Translations under genes and position numbers: made by a program | Assembly (NCBI GenBank): GCA_948150685.1 | Contig: OX411308.1 | Location: 142,142,548-142,206,547 of the forward strand | Direction: 5' to 3' | DNA length: 64,000 nt | Source: Rhaphigaster nebulosa | Taxonomy: Eukaryota > Arthropoda > Insecta > Hemiptera > Pentatomidae | Shown here: piece after piece, positions 43,536 through 57,264 of the stretch | How the letters are laid out: each line of letters opens with the position of its first letter | Numbering within the stretch: the stretch's first letter is position 1 | The notes under the pieces: generated by a model | The model's input: only the letters and a program-made list of their open reading frames with translations | The model's database searches: none | What the model was told of the DNA's origin: nothing

Positions 43536-44425
43536 AAGAAGAAAGAAAATTAAACTGAATTTAAAATTAAAATTTCACTCTACGTTAGGAAAGAGAGAGA
43601 ATCTCTCTCTCGAGGATACCAACAAGGTCTACACTGGTTTTCCATTTCTTTGTGAAACATGTCTTTTTATTCTTATTACTTATTCTTATGAGTGTAAACT
43701 AAGGGCCATTTTTGATGGAAATTACATTTTATATTTTTTTTAATGCGAATTTTTATTCGGTATACAGAAATTTCATTCAATATGCAGAATATTTTTTTCT
43801 AATAAAAATTCAAGGGTCCAAAAAAAGTTAGATATATAGAGATTTTCGATAAATGGAATTTTGATATGCAGAGGTTCATCTTTATATACAAATATGCATA
43901 GTTGGAACTATTTTAAATTGAAAATTTTTTAATTTAAATTTTTAATTATTTATCATTTTCCTCAATTATAGGGGACTGAGTGTCCCAGAATAAAGAATAA
44001 TTTTTCAAAAAAGCAAACAAAAAACTAACCTTCGTGTTCTAAACCCAGTTCTGACCATAGTACTCGAAGTTTCAAGCCAGATTTCTAGTTTAAATTAACT
44101 AAGAAGTAATTATCTAATTCATTGTCAAGCACTTATGAAAATTATGTATTCTAAGATAATGTTCGAATTGGCAGTCAAATGAGGTTTTCTGATAGCTATT
44201 CCTAAATTTATGGGTTCTAGTTCTAGTTGAGTGTGACGTGCCGCTAGTGCTAGTGGGGGAGGGAGAAAGGATGACTCAATTTGCCAGATGATTGATTGCC
44301 TCTATTTGACAGTTAGCCCGATAATGTGTCCCACTATTGGAGGTGCTTTCCAACTTTCTCATTTCCAATACCTTAGAGTAAATTTCCAGTTCGTTCTCTC
44401 CATCAAATTCGGTCTGTTAGCCATC

Positions 44426-44430
<5 letters not shown>
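43536..44430. other. No gene recognised
   Basis: AT-rich; some T-rich frames with no motif. Confidence 0.5.

Positions 44431-44488
<58 letters not shown>
44431..44488. repeat. (AT)n microsatellite
   Basis: Uninterrupted AT run. Confidence 0.95.
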
Positions 44489-44490
<2 letters not shown>

Positions 44491-45053
44491 CCTTTTTTCA
44501 TATATTATAAAAATGTTTCCTGCTCTTTTATCACTAAATAATTTATTTATTCATTGACAAAATTGACCCGGGACTCTTTAAGGATTTTGTTCTATTCGGC
44601 TCAACATCAACATCAACTCATCACTTCAGAATTTATGAGCCATTTAACCATCTCCCTTTACAGCTGTTAAATTAGGAAATATCATACCATGAGTACAAGT
44701 GACAATTTTATCATTTTATGAAAAGGCAGTGTAAAGTAAAAATATTTTGACAAATTTCCTAAAGCTTTTAAGTTCGTACCATACTTATCTTATGGCTCTG
44801 ATTATGACCCTTGAATACTGAGTGATATGCTTATGAAAAAAATTATTTCTTACACCTTTTATCAAGTGATAAGAAGTCTTATATTGAAAATCCAATCACA
44901 AATTTGTGGTTCAATAGATCAATAATTCCTACATCGTCCCCTTAAGCCTTTTCCTGCCAACCGAACGTGTCGTTTTATTATGTAGGTATATATTTATGTT
45001 AATTTATTTTGAGATAAAGTTCTCTCACAATGCGAATATAAAGCCATCACATA

Positions 45054-45056
<3 letters not shown>

Positions 45057-45133
<77 letters not shown>
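45057..45133. repeat. (AT)n microsatellite
   Basis: Uninterrupted AT run; the IYIYIY frame over it is an artefact. Confidence 0.95.
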
Positions 45134-45138
<5 letters not shown>

Positions 45139-46048
45139 CTGTTGCTGTTTCCCTGCTTGGCAAACTTGTAATGAATTTTAAAAATTATGGTTGCGCAAAG
45201 GAATAAACTGAAGTAATCTTGCAAGTCCTTATACTTGTTTGCCTTTATTCCTGAAGCATCAGTTTTTTGTTGGTACCTCGGCTAAAAGTGCTCGTGGTCA
45301 GAGATAGTGGGAGCAGAGGCTGCTTTGGGAAAAGATTCTATGTGCTTTTTTGCACATTCCACTTGTGCATCACTAAGTTTGTTTCCAGGCAGTTTACTTC
45401 CTCTGTTATTTTTAGAGGAAATACCTGTTGGATTTTTTCGTATTTTAAATAATGAAAGTAATTTATTTGCTTAAGAGAGAAAAAGCCTGCTTACAATCTC
45501 CAGAGTTTGTACTCTGTCCGTTCAGGTAGTACAAAGTACAAAAGAAACCAAAGGATAAATTATCAAAGTAATTAAAATTCACAACAACCATAAATTTGTA
45601 ATATTTTCCTTATTAAGACTTATGAAAAGTCAGCCAAAACATAGAAATTGGCACACTAGACTCTTAACACTTCAGCACGACTTTCAGTATTACCTACTAT
45701 CGGTCATTATTGTAATTGCCAAACAATTTTTAAACTGAACCAATCTGATTATTCATAAAAATATATGATAGATCAAATTAATCATTGAAGTCATGATCAA
45801 ATCATTCATTCCACCATAGAAATACATATTACTGAAATCATTGAATCTCCATTTTCGGTTCAAATTCGTGTAGCAAGATGTAAAAGCTTAATGTTTAGTT
45901 AGAAATTTTATTTACTAAAATCGCACGCAGAATGTTGAATTCTTTGAAGCCTTTCAAAAGCGAGAAAATAAGTAGGAAAATAGGAGGAGTTAGCTTGCAA
46001 CACGTTGAATAATTCTAATTGTTTAATTTTTTATAGGTCGAGGCAACA

Positions 46049-46084
<36 letters not shown>

Positions 46085-47955
46085 ATTATTACAACCATAC
46101 CAAGGAGGAAATAAGGAGAAATAATAAGAAAATAAGACTCTAAGTAATAAAAAAGCTTTTGTCTTTTTGAATTTAATTTTTTTTAAGTATCGTACTATTT
46201 TTTCTTAGTAGTCTAGAGCAAGAAGAGAAATTGTGAATTTAATATGCATAATGGAGACTGAATGTAGCATAATTGATTATAGATCCGTTGAAAACTGCTC
46301 ATCGAAAATTTGATCCGGTTGGAACCTCAGTGGTAAGGAAAGTAATTGGGAGATAAATGGCAGAGTTGTAATTAAATCTCAGTCAAGAGCCTGGTTCTAA
46401 ATCCGAGTTCATCATCCGTACAGTATATTCCATGATTCAATCAAATGATTCAACCTCCTCCATCCGATGACATTGCTAAATTGTAGATCGGGATGTTGAG
46501 AATGCAGACTGTCGTCGGGTATTTCAGCAAGAAGGAATGTTACGTTCTAGTTCAATAAATTATGGCAATACTGTCTGGAGGATTTTAGTAACTACCAATT
46601 CATCTCAAGCTGTCTAGTTTTTAAGTTTATAATCTACTGAGTTTTATCTATCGACGATTGAAAAAAAAAAAAAGTTTTGTGAACAGTTGATGATACTCGA
46701 GCATTATTTTTGTGCGTATACTTGATGATAAGCACATGAATCTTCGGATAATTTTAAGATACTTATAAAAATGTTATTATATATAAACAAAATATCTATT
46801 AAATCATTCAGTAGCCATTGATACGCCATACTTATAATAATGTTATGCAATTTTTATTTATGCTACTATGCAATTAATTTTTTTTTAACTTTTCCCTCTT
46901 TAAACAATGATATTAATGGAGATTGAAATCGCGATGTTTTTAAACACTTTATTCTAAGAATGAAATTACATAGAATAATAACGGTGTGCAAAAGCGGTAT
47001 GGAAATAATGACTCTTTGACGCTATATCGAGGCCAAAATAGCGTCTTAAACACGGAATTAACTGAAACTAAAGTAAATTTAGGAAACTATTAGATGGAAA
47101 TAGTGAGTAAAGAAATAATTAATCCCATTTTATTTTTTCTGAATTGTGGAGTAATCAATTTGGTGAGGCGAGTGTTTTAAGGTCGACCAGATATTTCATC
47201 GAACCGTGCTCTACACGATAATCATCTGTTATTCATATTCTGGGAAATATCGTGGTAAGGATGTAGCTAGGTCGGCAGCCAGCTCTAGCAATTACTATTC
47301 AATTTTTAATATTAGCTCGGATTGGATTGATGTTGGCTCTATCCAATTCAGGGGTCCTCGATGTCTTTTTTTTTTTTGGTGAAAAATGCCTTCACCCTTT
47401 GTTGAAAACCTAATTTATCCTGTATCATTTTGTATTTCTTTGATACATGGTGATTGCCGAAAAAATGCCAATTGTGATGTATCAGATAGGTTATTTTCAG
47501 AAGTATATGCTCTGGGAATCTATGATTCTTTTAAAGAATTTTCTATAAATATTCAGGCGTTCAGATCGGCCACTATTGCGGTTGATTTATTTCATTTAAC
47601 GGCTAATTCCTTTTCATAAACGTGGAAAAAGTCCGTACCGTGGGTTAGTGGATACACCTTTCAGATTTCAATACCCCAATATTGGCTTCAAAATATACAA
47701 TAAGGTAGAAAAGGTGTCTGTTCCAGATAATATGATACTGGAGTGATAGAAATGGAGGTTATTCCATTTATTACAACTGAATTGTGTTTATACATAATCT
47801 CCATGATCTTCTTATACGAAAAATAAGTCTATGGCGTACTTGAATGAAAGTAAACGCTCTCCACATCCTTGAAACGAACGGATAATTATAGGGCCATTTT
47901 GTTGTGACAGCCCTGTTGTCTTGCAATAACCTTTCTTTCATGATATCCAGTCCTC
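45134..47955. other. No gene recognised; poly-A run at 46051-46081
   Basis: Frames such as the 77-codon one at 47386-47619 lack known motifs. The poly-A run at 46051-46081 is followed by ATTACAACCATACCAAGGAGG, resembling 2884-2910; a retroposed sequence tail is possible. Confidence 0.4.
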
Positions 47956-47959
47956 AGTT

Positions 47960-48243
47960 TCTAATTAAAAAGTACTGCCTTAAATGTTGAGGGCATGGAG
48001 AGAGGATGGAGGAAGGGAGGTTGCCAAAGATGCTTTACAGCCGCCAAGGAGGGGTGCGCCTTAGGGAAGAACCCGACCGCGGTGGTTCAGCGACATCGAA
48101 GACGACCTTAGCCGTATAGGTTAAGGAGATGGAGAAGAATGGCTGTCGACAGGGAAGCCTGGTCGAAATTTGTTTCCGAAGAAAAGTACCGTTAAGAATT
48201 TACGTAACAGTCCTTAACGGAACTTGGAATAATAATAATAATA
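47960..48243 (+). pseudogene. RTE-like LINE 3' end with (AAT)n tail
   Basis: C-terminal end of an endonuclease-RT protein in three frames: GHGERMEEGRLPKMLYSRQG, then RTRPRWFSDIEDDLSRIG, then RWRRMAVDREAWSKFVSEEK followed by YR and a stop. This is the classic GH..RM..GR.PK, GR.R.RW.DDI.DDL, DR..WR..V..A ending. The 3' UTR is about 40 bp and the tail is AAT repeats at about 48228-48245. It is a different subfamily from the copies at 5.3 and 14.4 kb, judged by the C-terminus. Confidence 0.8.
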
Positions 48244-48245
48244 AT

Positions 48246-51200
48246 TTTGCTTAGTTAGCAGCCAGCGTTGCAGTAGAGAACGTCACACAGTTATTTTAGG
48301 TATTTTATTAGTGCCCATCTCATCCTTCAATGTTTCACTTATTCAAACTTTAATTTAATTTTTCATTCTATTACCATTTCATTCCATTCTTTGGAATGAA
48401 CAAGGCAGTAGTAATTCGTATTTTTTTTTCTTTAAGCATTTTAAATACCAATAATTCGACTTAGTCTAAGTTGTCCGTACTATGTATTGGCTCTCTCGTG
48501 GAAGTATTATGATTCCTCGGAGTGCACTGTAGCTTCATGGATATGAAAACTAAGGTGGTAACTGATTATAAACCTTCCCAAATGACATTAAAAGATTGAA
48601 ATTAGAAATTATATAATCACTTCTTTTAGTGATTTTTTTAAAAAAGTTTTTGTTAAGTATTTTATTAATTTGGTTTGTTTAGATTTATTATTATAATTAT
48701 TATAAAGAGAGATTTCGATATCAAAAATGTGGTTTATTCGCTTAATCGTGGGCCGAAGAGCATGACCTCATTTTTGGGATTTTTTATGAAGGCCTCTACT
48801 TTTTCGAAAGGTCGTTACTAAACATTGTTTTTTATCTGAGAATCACCCAGATGTATGCCCTTTTTGTTGCATCTCTACATATAAACTCAAAACGTAAAAA
48901 AATTAAAGCTCTAAATAATGCGAATGCCGTTTAAGTCTAAAAATATGTAGATATTTTTAGTACACGATTCAAAGCTGCTGTTGGAAGATGGGTCTGTGAA
49001 TAGTGGTGCAGAGGACTGGCTTGCACATTGCTCAGCCGCATTCCCCACTGGCTCTGCACTCTTATTTATGACTGACAAGATTTATAAGAGTGGACGTCCT
49101 CCGCAGTGGTCGGAACAAATGACCTAAGCCATCTAGATCATCAGGAGTGCTTTGGTAATGACGAAAAAGCAATAGCTCAATCGAGGTAAGAGAAAAGAGC
49201 GGTTTCGTGTGGCTAAGGGTAAGTTCTGTTTGAAAAAGATTTAGTACTAGGCCAGAATATAAAGGATGCCAATGTAAATTAACAGTGTTTATGCTAAGCG
49301 ATCGATACCATATGACAATAAATAATGCTCAGATGTAGGAGAGTTTATATTCCTCACATTCTAGGTTACGAATTTTGAATCGTGCTGTGTTTAACCCTTT
49401 CGGTAGTGACTTATAATGAAATTGATACATACAATTTTCGGACGTAGAAAAAAGTATAACATCCGGATACCAAAATGTATTTGTAATTTAGGATCATACT
49501 TATTGTATCTAAAAAGATCTTTGTACTTTTCTTACCACCTGGATAAGGAAGGTATAGTAATCGGGAAAAATTTTAGATTTGCTATTTTCAACGGATCTAT
49601 TAGTTTTTAGCACACCTTGAGTTTATAAAAAAATCAGCCATTAGACTGTGTGTCAGTCTTACCTTTTGAATGGGTCTACCGATTTCGTTACTTGTTATTT
49701 TCGTTTATTCTCTGATGCATGGGTCAAAGCGGGGTACACTATGAACAATGGCGGCAGAGCAATAACCGAAAAATTTATTTTTCTGTGGACTGTAGCGCTA
49801 AAACGGCTGTAACGATTTTGATAGATCTTACCTAAAATCTTACCCAAAAAGCTCTTTTAATTTTCGTTTATGGTGCATCCCCAAGAAAAGGAGGGATACA
49901 TGTTATAAACCTTTTTAATATAAGTAAAGCTTGGCCATTGGTATTGCTTGGTTACATCATCAATTGAAAGGTTGTTACATTCCTTACAGAAAAAAAAAAT
50001 CGCCAAAATCAGACCACCACTATTGTAAAATTAAATTTGACTAACAGCATATTGGACTTTGTAGCTACGCTTATAGATTATTATGTACTTGTTCCTAGAG
50101 AAACCCATTTACCTTTTTTTATTTACGGATAAACTGAAAATTAAACATTTTCTGGATAGTTCTAAATGTGCCTTTGGAATATACATATAAATGTTGTACA
50201 AAACTAAACTTAAAAAAACAATATCGTTATTGGGCCAACAAGCAAAAGATACAGGAAACAACTTACATCCTGTCTTGTGAGTAGGCACACCAGTTATTTC
50301 TTGTAAGTAATTTGTACTACACTTAGTGTCACCACATTTTGAGGATTGAATTTACGATAAGTTTTACATTTTACACTTTTTTTAAGGAATTGAATCTGCT
50401 TTTTTATTTAAAAAAATCAGATAAATTTTCTTGGATAAATTACCGCGGACATCTTGAAATTAAAAGCAGTGGAGGAGGGTGTGCGACTCCGTTAATGCGT
50501 CATTCTTCAAGAATAGGAAAATCATAAGGCAAAAATATTTCATTAATTTGATCATGGTTTTATTAGGAGTTAGCTTTCATGTTAATAATAATTTAATTTA
50601 AAAAATTAATAAGGCATACACACAACCTCATTATTTTCAGATTAGAAAAAAAATAGTCATAGAATAATTACGTCGACAATTAGTTAAATTAATTGCTTGT
50701 CTCTCGGCCTTGTACCTCACTATTTTTCAAAAATGGGTTCCAAGCTATCCAAGCTAAACTAACAACCTTCTACAGCTGAGGAAAACATTTGGTAAGCCCT
50801 ATCTGATCCTTCCAAACCAAATTTAAACCGATGTTGATAGAAATCTCCAATAGCATGCTGTGTCTGTGAGATGATAACTTAAAACAATGTGCTTAGTGCT
50901 TGGTGATTCTCATTTCCTCACCTGCTTATAGAATAAAGAGAGTACGAGCAAGTTAAATATTTATAGATTTCCATTGTAGTTCTTCAGGTTTAATGGGATA
51001 TTGTGGGGTATAAATATGGCAGCTCTAAAGCGAGAGAGTGAGGTTTTTATGCTTACTCATTGGTTACTGATTATTGCCGTGATAAGCAAAAAGGTCCTAA
51101 CTCCAAATCATTTGTATTGTATTACAATGTTTAGGTCCTAATAATTTGTTTTTAGGTTTTCTAATGTCATAAAAATGTTTAGTTCTTAGAGAAATTCAGC

Positions 51201-53105
51201 TACAATACTGAAATGTGTTAACAAAATTATTTGGAGCATTTTTGGTTATCACAGTAATAATCAGTAAAGAATGAATATGCTCAACAACCTCATTTCCTCA
51301 CTCACTCCTTTATTTATTATGAAAATTGTATTTCATTCAAAGTATCTCTAATTCAGTTGCTTTATTTATAGGCTAGAATTAATTTATCTAATTCGCTTTG
51401 TAATAATTTAATAATTATAATTTCATAATAATTTAACCAAAAATTATTGAGACTAAAAATATTATACATTTTTGTTATTATTTTCTTGTTATATTCCCTC
51501 ATCCTGACTCTCCCACTCTACTATGCTCACTTCCTCAAATGCGCTCTCATCCCACTTTTGAATATTGGAATATTTTGATTTATCTCCCGTTCTTGAAACA
51601 ATTGCGATGGAATATTTAGACAACCGTATCTGAGATTTAATTAAAATATATAATTTTTTTTTATTTCAGAACTAAAATGAAAATCATTAGAAAATTTCTC
51701 AAGTTTCGAAGAATTACACTATATGGCTCGATCATTTCTGAAACTAACCCTGGCTTAAAAAGAATTTTCTTATGAGAAAACTTATCTCAGCTCTTTTGAA
51801 ATGTCATGACAATTCCAAATGCTATCAGAGGTTAGTAGAAAATTATTTTTATGAAGACAAGGATGTAAGAAATGGGAGGAGGATCCAGGAATAGGGTATA
51901 TGATATACTTAATTGAAGTTTTCTCAATCGATTCAGCTTTTCTAAAATCGGAAAATTATTATAGCACTGAGGAGTATTTGCCACAATATTAAGTTATTCC
52001 CGCATTAAGTACATTTTGATTTGTCTACTTCTTCTCATGAAAACTTGAAATTTCCATGTACCTCTTATTGCTGCAGCACCTTCAGCATACTGGCCCTCAT
52101 GCGGTGACAACTACTCTACCATTCAAGCCATCATTCTGCTCTTAACGAATGTATTCCACATTTTTGATCATATATAGTAAATATATAGTCTCCTTTTATT
52201 GATAGTTTGGCCTCCAGATGGCCTTTGATATTTCATTCGATTCAAAAATGACCCGGCTGCAATAAAGACAAGCTCCTGCAGGCTGTACTCATCAGTATTT
52301 TCAAATGAAACTAATAATACCATCAATTAAAGTAAATATTTGAGGATAAGACGTGTCACTTACAGTTGAGATCAAAAGCATTCTTCTGTGGTATCATTTT
52401 GTAAATATTCCATTTATCTGTATGGTATGTTGCGAATTTATCGTAGAAGTGATACAAAATCAGTTATATATGTGGGAGCAACAATGTCTGTGCATTTTTT
52501 TTGGTTTATTTTGCAATGTGACGCCGTGATTTTAATGTTGAATGATTTAGTAACCGGTTTGAGATACGCCTCTCCTAATCACAACCTTCAATCTTCACTG
52601 CCTTCATCGTATATGTCACAGAGCTACAATAATGTTTACTTTGTTTAAGTTTAGAATTACTCTATGGAAATTTGAAATTCACAAATCGCCACAAATGTTC
52701 TTTTCCGAAATCAAAAGGGAAGAACATTGATATCAAAATCAATTTTAATATCGCCTAAAAGCCCTCATTAGAGAGGGAGGGGAAAGCAATCCGTCTTCAC
52801 ACAATACATTTCCAAATTACGGCCTGCAATGTAGATCCTAATGGTCAGCGAGTCGGGAAATAATTTTCCACTGCTAAGGATATGATTTATGTTTCTTCGC
52901 TAGCAACCATTTTCAACAAATCAACTATATTTTCCAAAAAAAAACTTAATGTTGTCGATTCATATAGAATGCCTTAGGAAGGTTACATATTTCTGGAAAA
53001 AGTAGTTCAAAGAGTAAAGATAAAAATACTTTCCCTCAATTCTTGATGATATAGAATGATTATATTTTTCGTTAAGATGTCATGAAAAGTATAAGTAAAG
53101 TATGC
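48246..53105. other. No gene recognised
   Basis: Long AT-rich stretch. A stop-free plus-strand frame without an initiator at about 48950-49126 (KLLLEDGSVNSGAEDWLAHC then SAAFPTGSALLFMTDKIYKS) lies in a less AT-rich patch; I do not recognise it. Frames at 49416-49610, 50339-50527 and 52388-52648 also lack motifs. Confidence 0.4.
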
Positions 53106-53109
53106 ATTT

Positions 53110-53320
53110 GTAATCTGATAGCCTACGTTTCGGCCGACATTAGTGTGCAAGGCTAGGAACCACAACAATCAAGAAGTTCCTCCAGCTACAGACTAACCTT
53201 GCACACTACGGTGGAACACTAAGCTCGGTCGAAACGTAAACAATCAGAATAAAAAAAAGCTATTAACGTTGACATTCTATGAGTCCGGCCGAAACGTATG
53301 CTGTCAGAATGAAGAATAAT
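53110..53320. repeat. Inverted repeat built on the motif ACGTTTCGGCCGA
   Basis: CCTACGTTTCGGCCGACATT and GTGTGCAAGGCTAGG (53125-53160) are mirrored by CTAACCTTGCACAC and GGTCGAAACGTAAAC (53192-53245); a third half-copy, GGCCGAAACGTATGCTGTC, follows at 53287-53306. Non-coding foldback, unclassified. Confidence 0.75.
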
Positions 53321-54029
53321 AAACATTAACAGTTATATGTTTACGTTCCGTCATGACTTATCCAAAAAGAAAATTTCCATCGAATAGTTTTATTTGTGAT
53401 CATTTCTTTGTGTACAGAAAAATAGAAGATAATTAGTTTGCAAGTGTATCACGCATATTTTACAACTACGAAGAACATAAAATAATAAGCTTTAATGAAC
53501 CCAATAGTGTGATGTCCTTGTCCATTCCGAGCTCCTTAAAAGCTCGAACCTAGGATCAGGCATAACACATTCCTCTCTCTGACGTTTATCCATCGGTTCT
53601 GCGCTGACCCATCTCAACATTTCTCGCCCATTTTAATAGTTGCGAAATAACAGATTTAATTAATGTATAGTTTGAATTAAGCATATTCTGTTAGGAATAA
53701 ACTTAATTGAATCAGGGCTCTGCTTTCAAGCTTTAGTAACTGTACATGAAAAATTGAAGAATATAATTTGATGAAAATGTAATTTATAACTGAAACTGAT
53801 TACCTTATTAGTACGTTTCTAAAAAAGTTTCATAAATGGAATCATGAGATGAAAATATCTCCGCCTCGGCAGAGAAATGGAATAACTGCATAAATGGGCC
53901 ACAATGTTATTAGTGTACGATTGTTGTCAGAAATAGGTAGCACATCTGGGGGAAAAAAAGAGGTAGATGTATATGGAGCCTGAATTTTTTTTTTTGTATC
54001 TTCTGTAAAATTTCTTTTTTGCAGTTGCT

Positions 54030-54525
54030 AAATATCGTCCCTATTATGTCTAACGAATTTACAAAAAATGGGGTTTTCAAATTTGTCACTTTGAAACGCT
54101 CTATTTGAGGCACAGTCTTGAATTAGGGATTGATAAATTATTTGTCACTTCTATAAATTTGTTTTATTGAAAACTAGTTTCGAATGTTTTACATTCATCT
54201 TCAGTTCTAAAAACACACAAAAAATTAAAAAAAAAAAGTTTTTAGAATTGAAGATGATGAATGTATAATATTCGAAACTAGTTTTCAATAAAACAAATTT
54301 ATAGAAGTGGCAAATTATTTATCAATTCCTAATTAGATTGATCCTTCTATACCATCATGCGGACAATCTTGAATTCCAATTCTCAAGGGTTGACGCTTAG
54401 TGTTTTTTGGGGATTGGGAATACAAGGCTGTGCCTCAACTAGAGCATTTCGGAGTGACAAATATGAAAACCACATTTTTGCAAATTCCATCGGTGCACAT
54501 GGCAGGGACGATATTACTTATCAAT
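54030..54525. mobile_element. Foldback repeat with nested MITE
   Basis: Outer arms 54035-54118 and 54435-54525 are inverted copies (right arm: CAAGGCTGTGCCTCAACTAG, then GTGACAAATATGAAAACC and CAGGGACGATATT). A single related arm occurs at 24955-25050. The MITE copy B (54125-54366) sits in what would be the loop, so it came later. Confidence 0.75.
54125..54366. mobile_element. Small foldback MITE, copy B
   Basis: Arms of about 90 bp (AGGGATTGATAAATTATTTG ..., containing AAAACTAGTTTCGAAT) are inverted on both sides of an A-rich loop near 54210-54240. It ends in CTAATTAGATTGATCC ... CATGCGGACAA, as in copy A at 36774-36881. TCTTGAATT flanks it on both sides (54116-54124 and 54367-54375), a 9-bp target duplication. 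Confidence 0.85.
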
Positions 54526-55540
54526 GAAATCACATGATAATCTTGTAACTAAATTTTTGTCGTATGTTATTTATTTTTTTAGAATTTAAAAAAGGTGGAC
54601 TTACTTAGATGATTTCTGCCAATTTCTGTGGCTTAAAAATTCGCTGAAATCTTCTTAGTAAGTTTAAAATATATTTCCGCTATGTTTAAGCCACATATAT
54701 TAGGTTTTCAAAAAAAAAAAAAAATAGAAAAAGGTTTTCATTTAAATTGTGAAAAAATAAATGAATTACGGCAAAAGTTTCATTATTCCCCCACAAATAA
54801 AAAATAAAATAAAATAATTGTAAGATAGTTTTCAGAAAAAAATAGATCCATATTTTTTTTTCTCTTAGCCAATTTCTTTAAATTTCACCCTATATCTAAT
54901 AATTGGATAACATCCGAACCTATAATTAATCTAAAATCAATTAGTTTTTATGTCTCTACTTTTTTATCTTGTATCGGATTAGTTGTCATTATTAGTTTTC
55001 AATTATATTATCGTAGGGTGATGTTATATTAAAGAAAAAAAGCTGTGTTGTGAATATTGTAATCGCTACTTCGATCATCATATTCGGTTAAAGGAACACG
55101 ATTATGATACGGAATAGCAGGAGTAGGATATTTCTGGCGATGTCTTTATCTTAACTGCTCCAACGTGATCTTATAACGATCGGTTATTATAGTAAAAGTT
55201 AATCGAATCCAAATTATCTGTCATAAACAGTAGGGCGTCATCTAATTGGAGGGTCTCTTATATACGAGGCCATGAGTTTCTTACGCTAGCAATGAGCGTC
55301 AGCTATCCTGTCATGAGGCCATCTCCATTCAATCGTATCATTTGCTAATATATGATTTATTACTAATAATTAGCATCTCCTGAATGTCGATTGAATCGAA
55401 TACGATTTCTGATATTGAAATGAGATCATTTCAGTCACCCTTTTACTTCCAGGATTACACAACATTAAGGAATCTTGGTAAGAAGCTGATCAGTTTTTTT
55501 AAAATTGTTTTTGACTGAAAAAATAATGTAAGCTGTCTCA
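54526..55540. other. No gene recognised
   Basis: AT-rich; nothing supportable. Confidence 0.5.
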
Positions 55541-55544
55541 ATCT

Positions 55545-55870
55545 AGGGCAGTAGGTATTAGGGATGTAAGTACCCGTTCACATAGTATGTAGAGATTAAA
55601 CAATAAGAAATACAAAATAAATTAAAAAGATGTATAAATAAAGAAATTTATAAATAATATTAATATAAGTAATGAACAAAGATTAAAAAATAAATAAAGT
55701 AAATAAAACTAAAATAAATGATCTTGAACAAATTCATACCACTGTACAATACTATCATTCTACCTAGAGAACTCGGAACCAAGCCTAGCCCTCTCCGCAC
55801 AAGTGGATGGCGAAGGACTCCAGGGGATTCCAGCGTTTTTCTCCTACCTCTAGACAAAGCACTATTTATG
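55545..55870 (-). repeat. Dispersed repeat, copy B (3' end of an unknown coding element)
   Basis: Partner of 25860-26215. Minus strand begins near 55855 with GEKRWNPLESFAIHLCG and ends at GTAGGTATTAGGG on the plus strand (about 55548). Confidence 0.6.
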
Positions 55871-55989
55871 CAAAACACTATTTACATTAGCAAGTTGTGG
55901 CTTAGGAAGAAAAATTAGCAAGAAAAATGCATTTTTATTTATTTTTTTATTTGGTACGCCTTACCAATTGTCTTTCGGCATTATGGGTT

Positions 55990-57240
55990 TTAGGCCTGGT
56001 TAGCATTCATAGATGCATCTAGCATGCTACCTCTGCCAATAATCTTCATCTCCGTCCATCGAGAATTGTTCCATCAGCGCCAAGCTCTAGGGGCGCGAAG
56101 ATTTAAGTATTTTGGTCCCACTTTTACCTTCCAGCCGTAAATGAGCTCTTCTAAGTGCCTATAATTCTCTTCATTCATGAGGAGGTTAAGGTCGATCTCG
56201 GTGAACACGTAAATGCCTGTCTTCCTTCGGAGGACAGGCATTTACTTTTGATACAGACATTTACTTTTGTGCCTCAAACGCGGTGCACATCGTTACTACG
56301 TGCTCGTCAGTTTTCGGAACGCCGCACGTTGGACATACGGAGTCGACGTCCTTGCCAAACCTATGCAGCTTAGCTCGAAAGCTCCCATGCTCCTTGAGGA
56401 CTTGCATGATTCATTAGTCCGGGAGCACCCATTCAGCCGCTAACCGGGACTGGACGGTGGGGAAGTATTTTCCCAACGTTGCTCTTTTCGGGGTTGTCGA
56501 CCATCGTCGGTTCCATGGTATGCTTCCGGATTGTTTGTTTCCATCTGTTAGGATCATCCGTTACCCTCATACGGAGAGTCTGCCGAGAGTTCTCTCTTAA
56601 AACTGTACACTGCAGCATCTTCTAGCAGGAAAGGCCGAGAGGAACCGCTCCGCAGTTAGAAACTGCACCGACTCGTGAGATAAAGTCCTGTAGGCCTCGC
56701 CAACCTGTTCTGTTTTTGTGAGAGATTTCGTTTCCAGTTGGGGGAGGCGCACCTCATAATACCCAACACTACTCCTTTATAAGTAGAAATCGCTGCCAGG
56801 TATGCCAGGCACCAGAAAGTGCCTCGGACACGACTAGTCAGTCGCGACTGAGCACATTCAGTGGCATCGTCCTGTTTGCCAAGTATCCAATTAAGGTGTA
56901 ATTTTTTAATTTCTTCTAAATCTTACTCTAAGGTAGGTTATTACCTAACTTGGATGAATTCTTTCACCCTGAATCTGTAAGGTGATTGGGTAAGCACTGT
57001 CAGTTTTTCCTCACAAAAGGGTGGCCTCCATTTTAGCAGCGGCTATGCTGTTCGAGGTTACCACTGTGGCCCAAACATCCACCTAGACTATAACACAGAA
57101 CTGCTCTTCTTTTAATACGCCCAGCAACTCATCGACTACCACTTTCCATGGTAGCTTGGCTAACCAGTTAGTTTTCAACCACCTTACAAAGTTAATGCTT
57201 CCAATTGATATTTCACTTTCTGATAACTCACCTTGTTTAT
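55990..57240 (-). pseudogene. R1-like LINE ORF2 C-terminal half, degraded
   Basis: Reading down from 57240 with frame changes. Near 57100-57000: a segment ending VDVWATVVTSNSIAAAKMEA, which resembles the YADD(L/M)A.VV.A region with the box destroyed. Near 56715-56640: VGEAYRTLSHESVQFLTAER, the R..SAYRTVS..A..V.AG segment typical of R1/I-type elements. Near 56400-56270: MQVLKEHGSFRAKLHRFGKD then VCPTCGVPKTDEHVVTMCTA, the GHG.F...L...G and CP.C(G)....EH....C zinc-finger-like end. It is less AT-rich than its surroundings. A hairpin with 13-bp stem (GTAAATGCCTGTC) lies at 56209-56247. Confidence 0.75.
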
Positions 57241-57264
57241 CGAATTCTCAAAATGGATGTATAT

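Noticed and set aside
46280..46420. Second tRNA-derived SINE (GGTTCTAAATCC as B box)
   Set aside because: No acceptable A box at the right distance and no tail.
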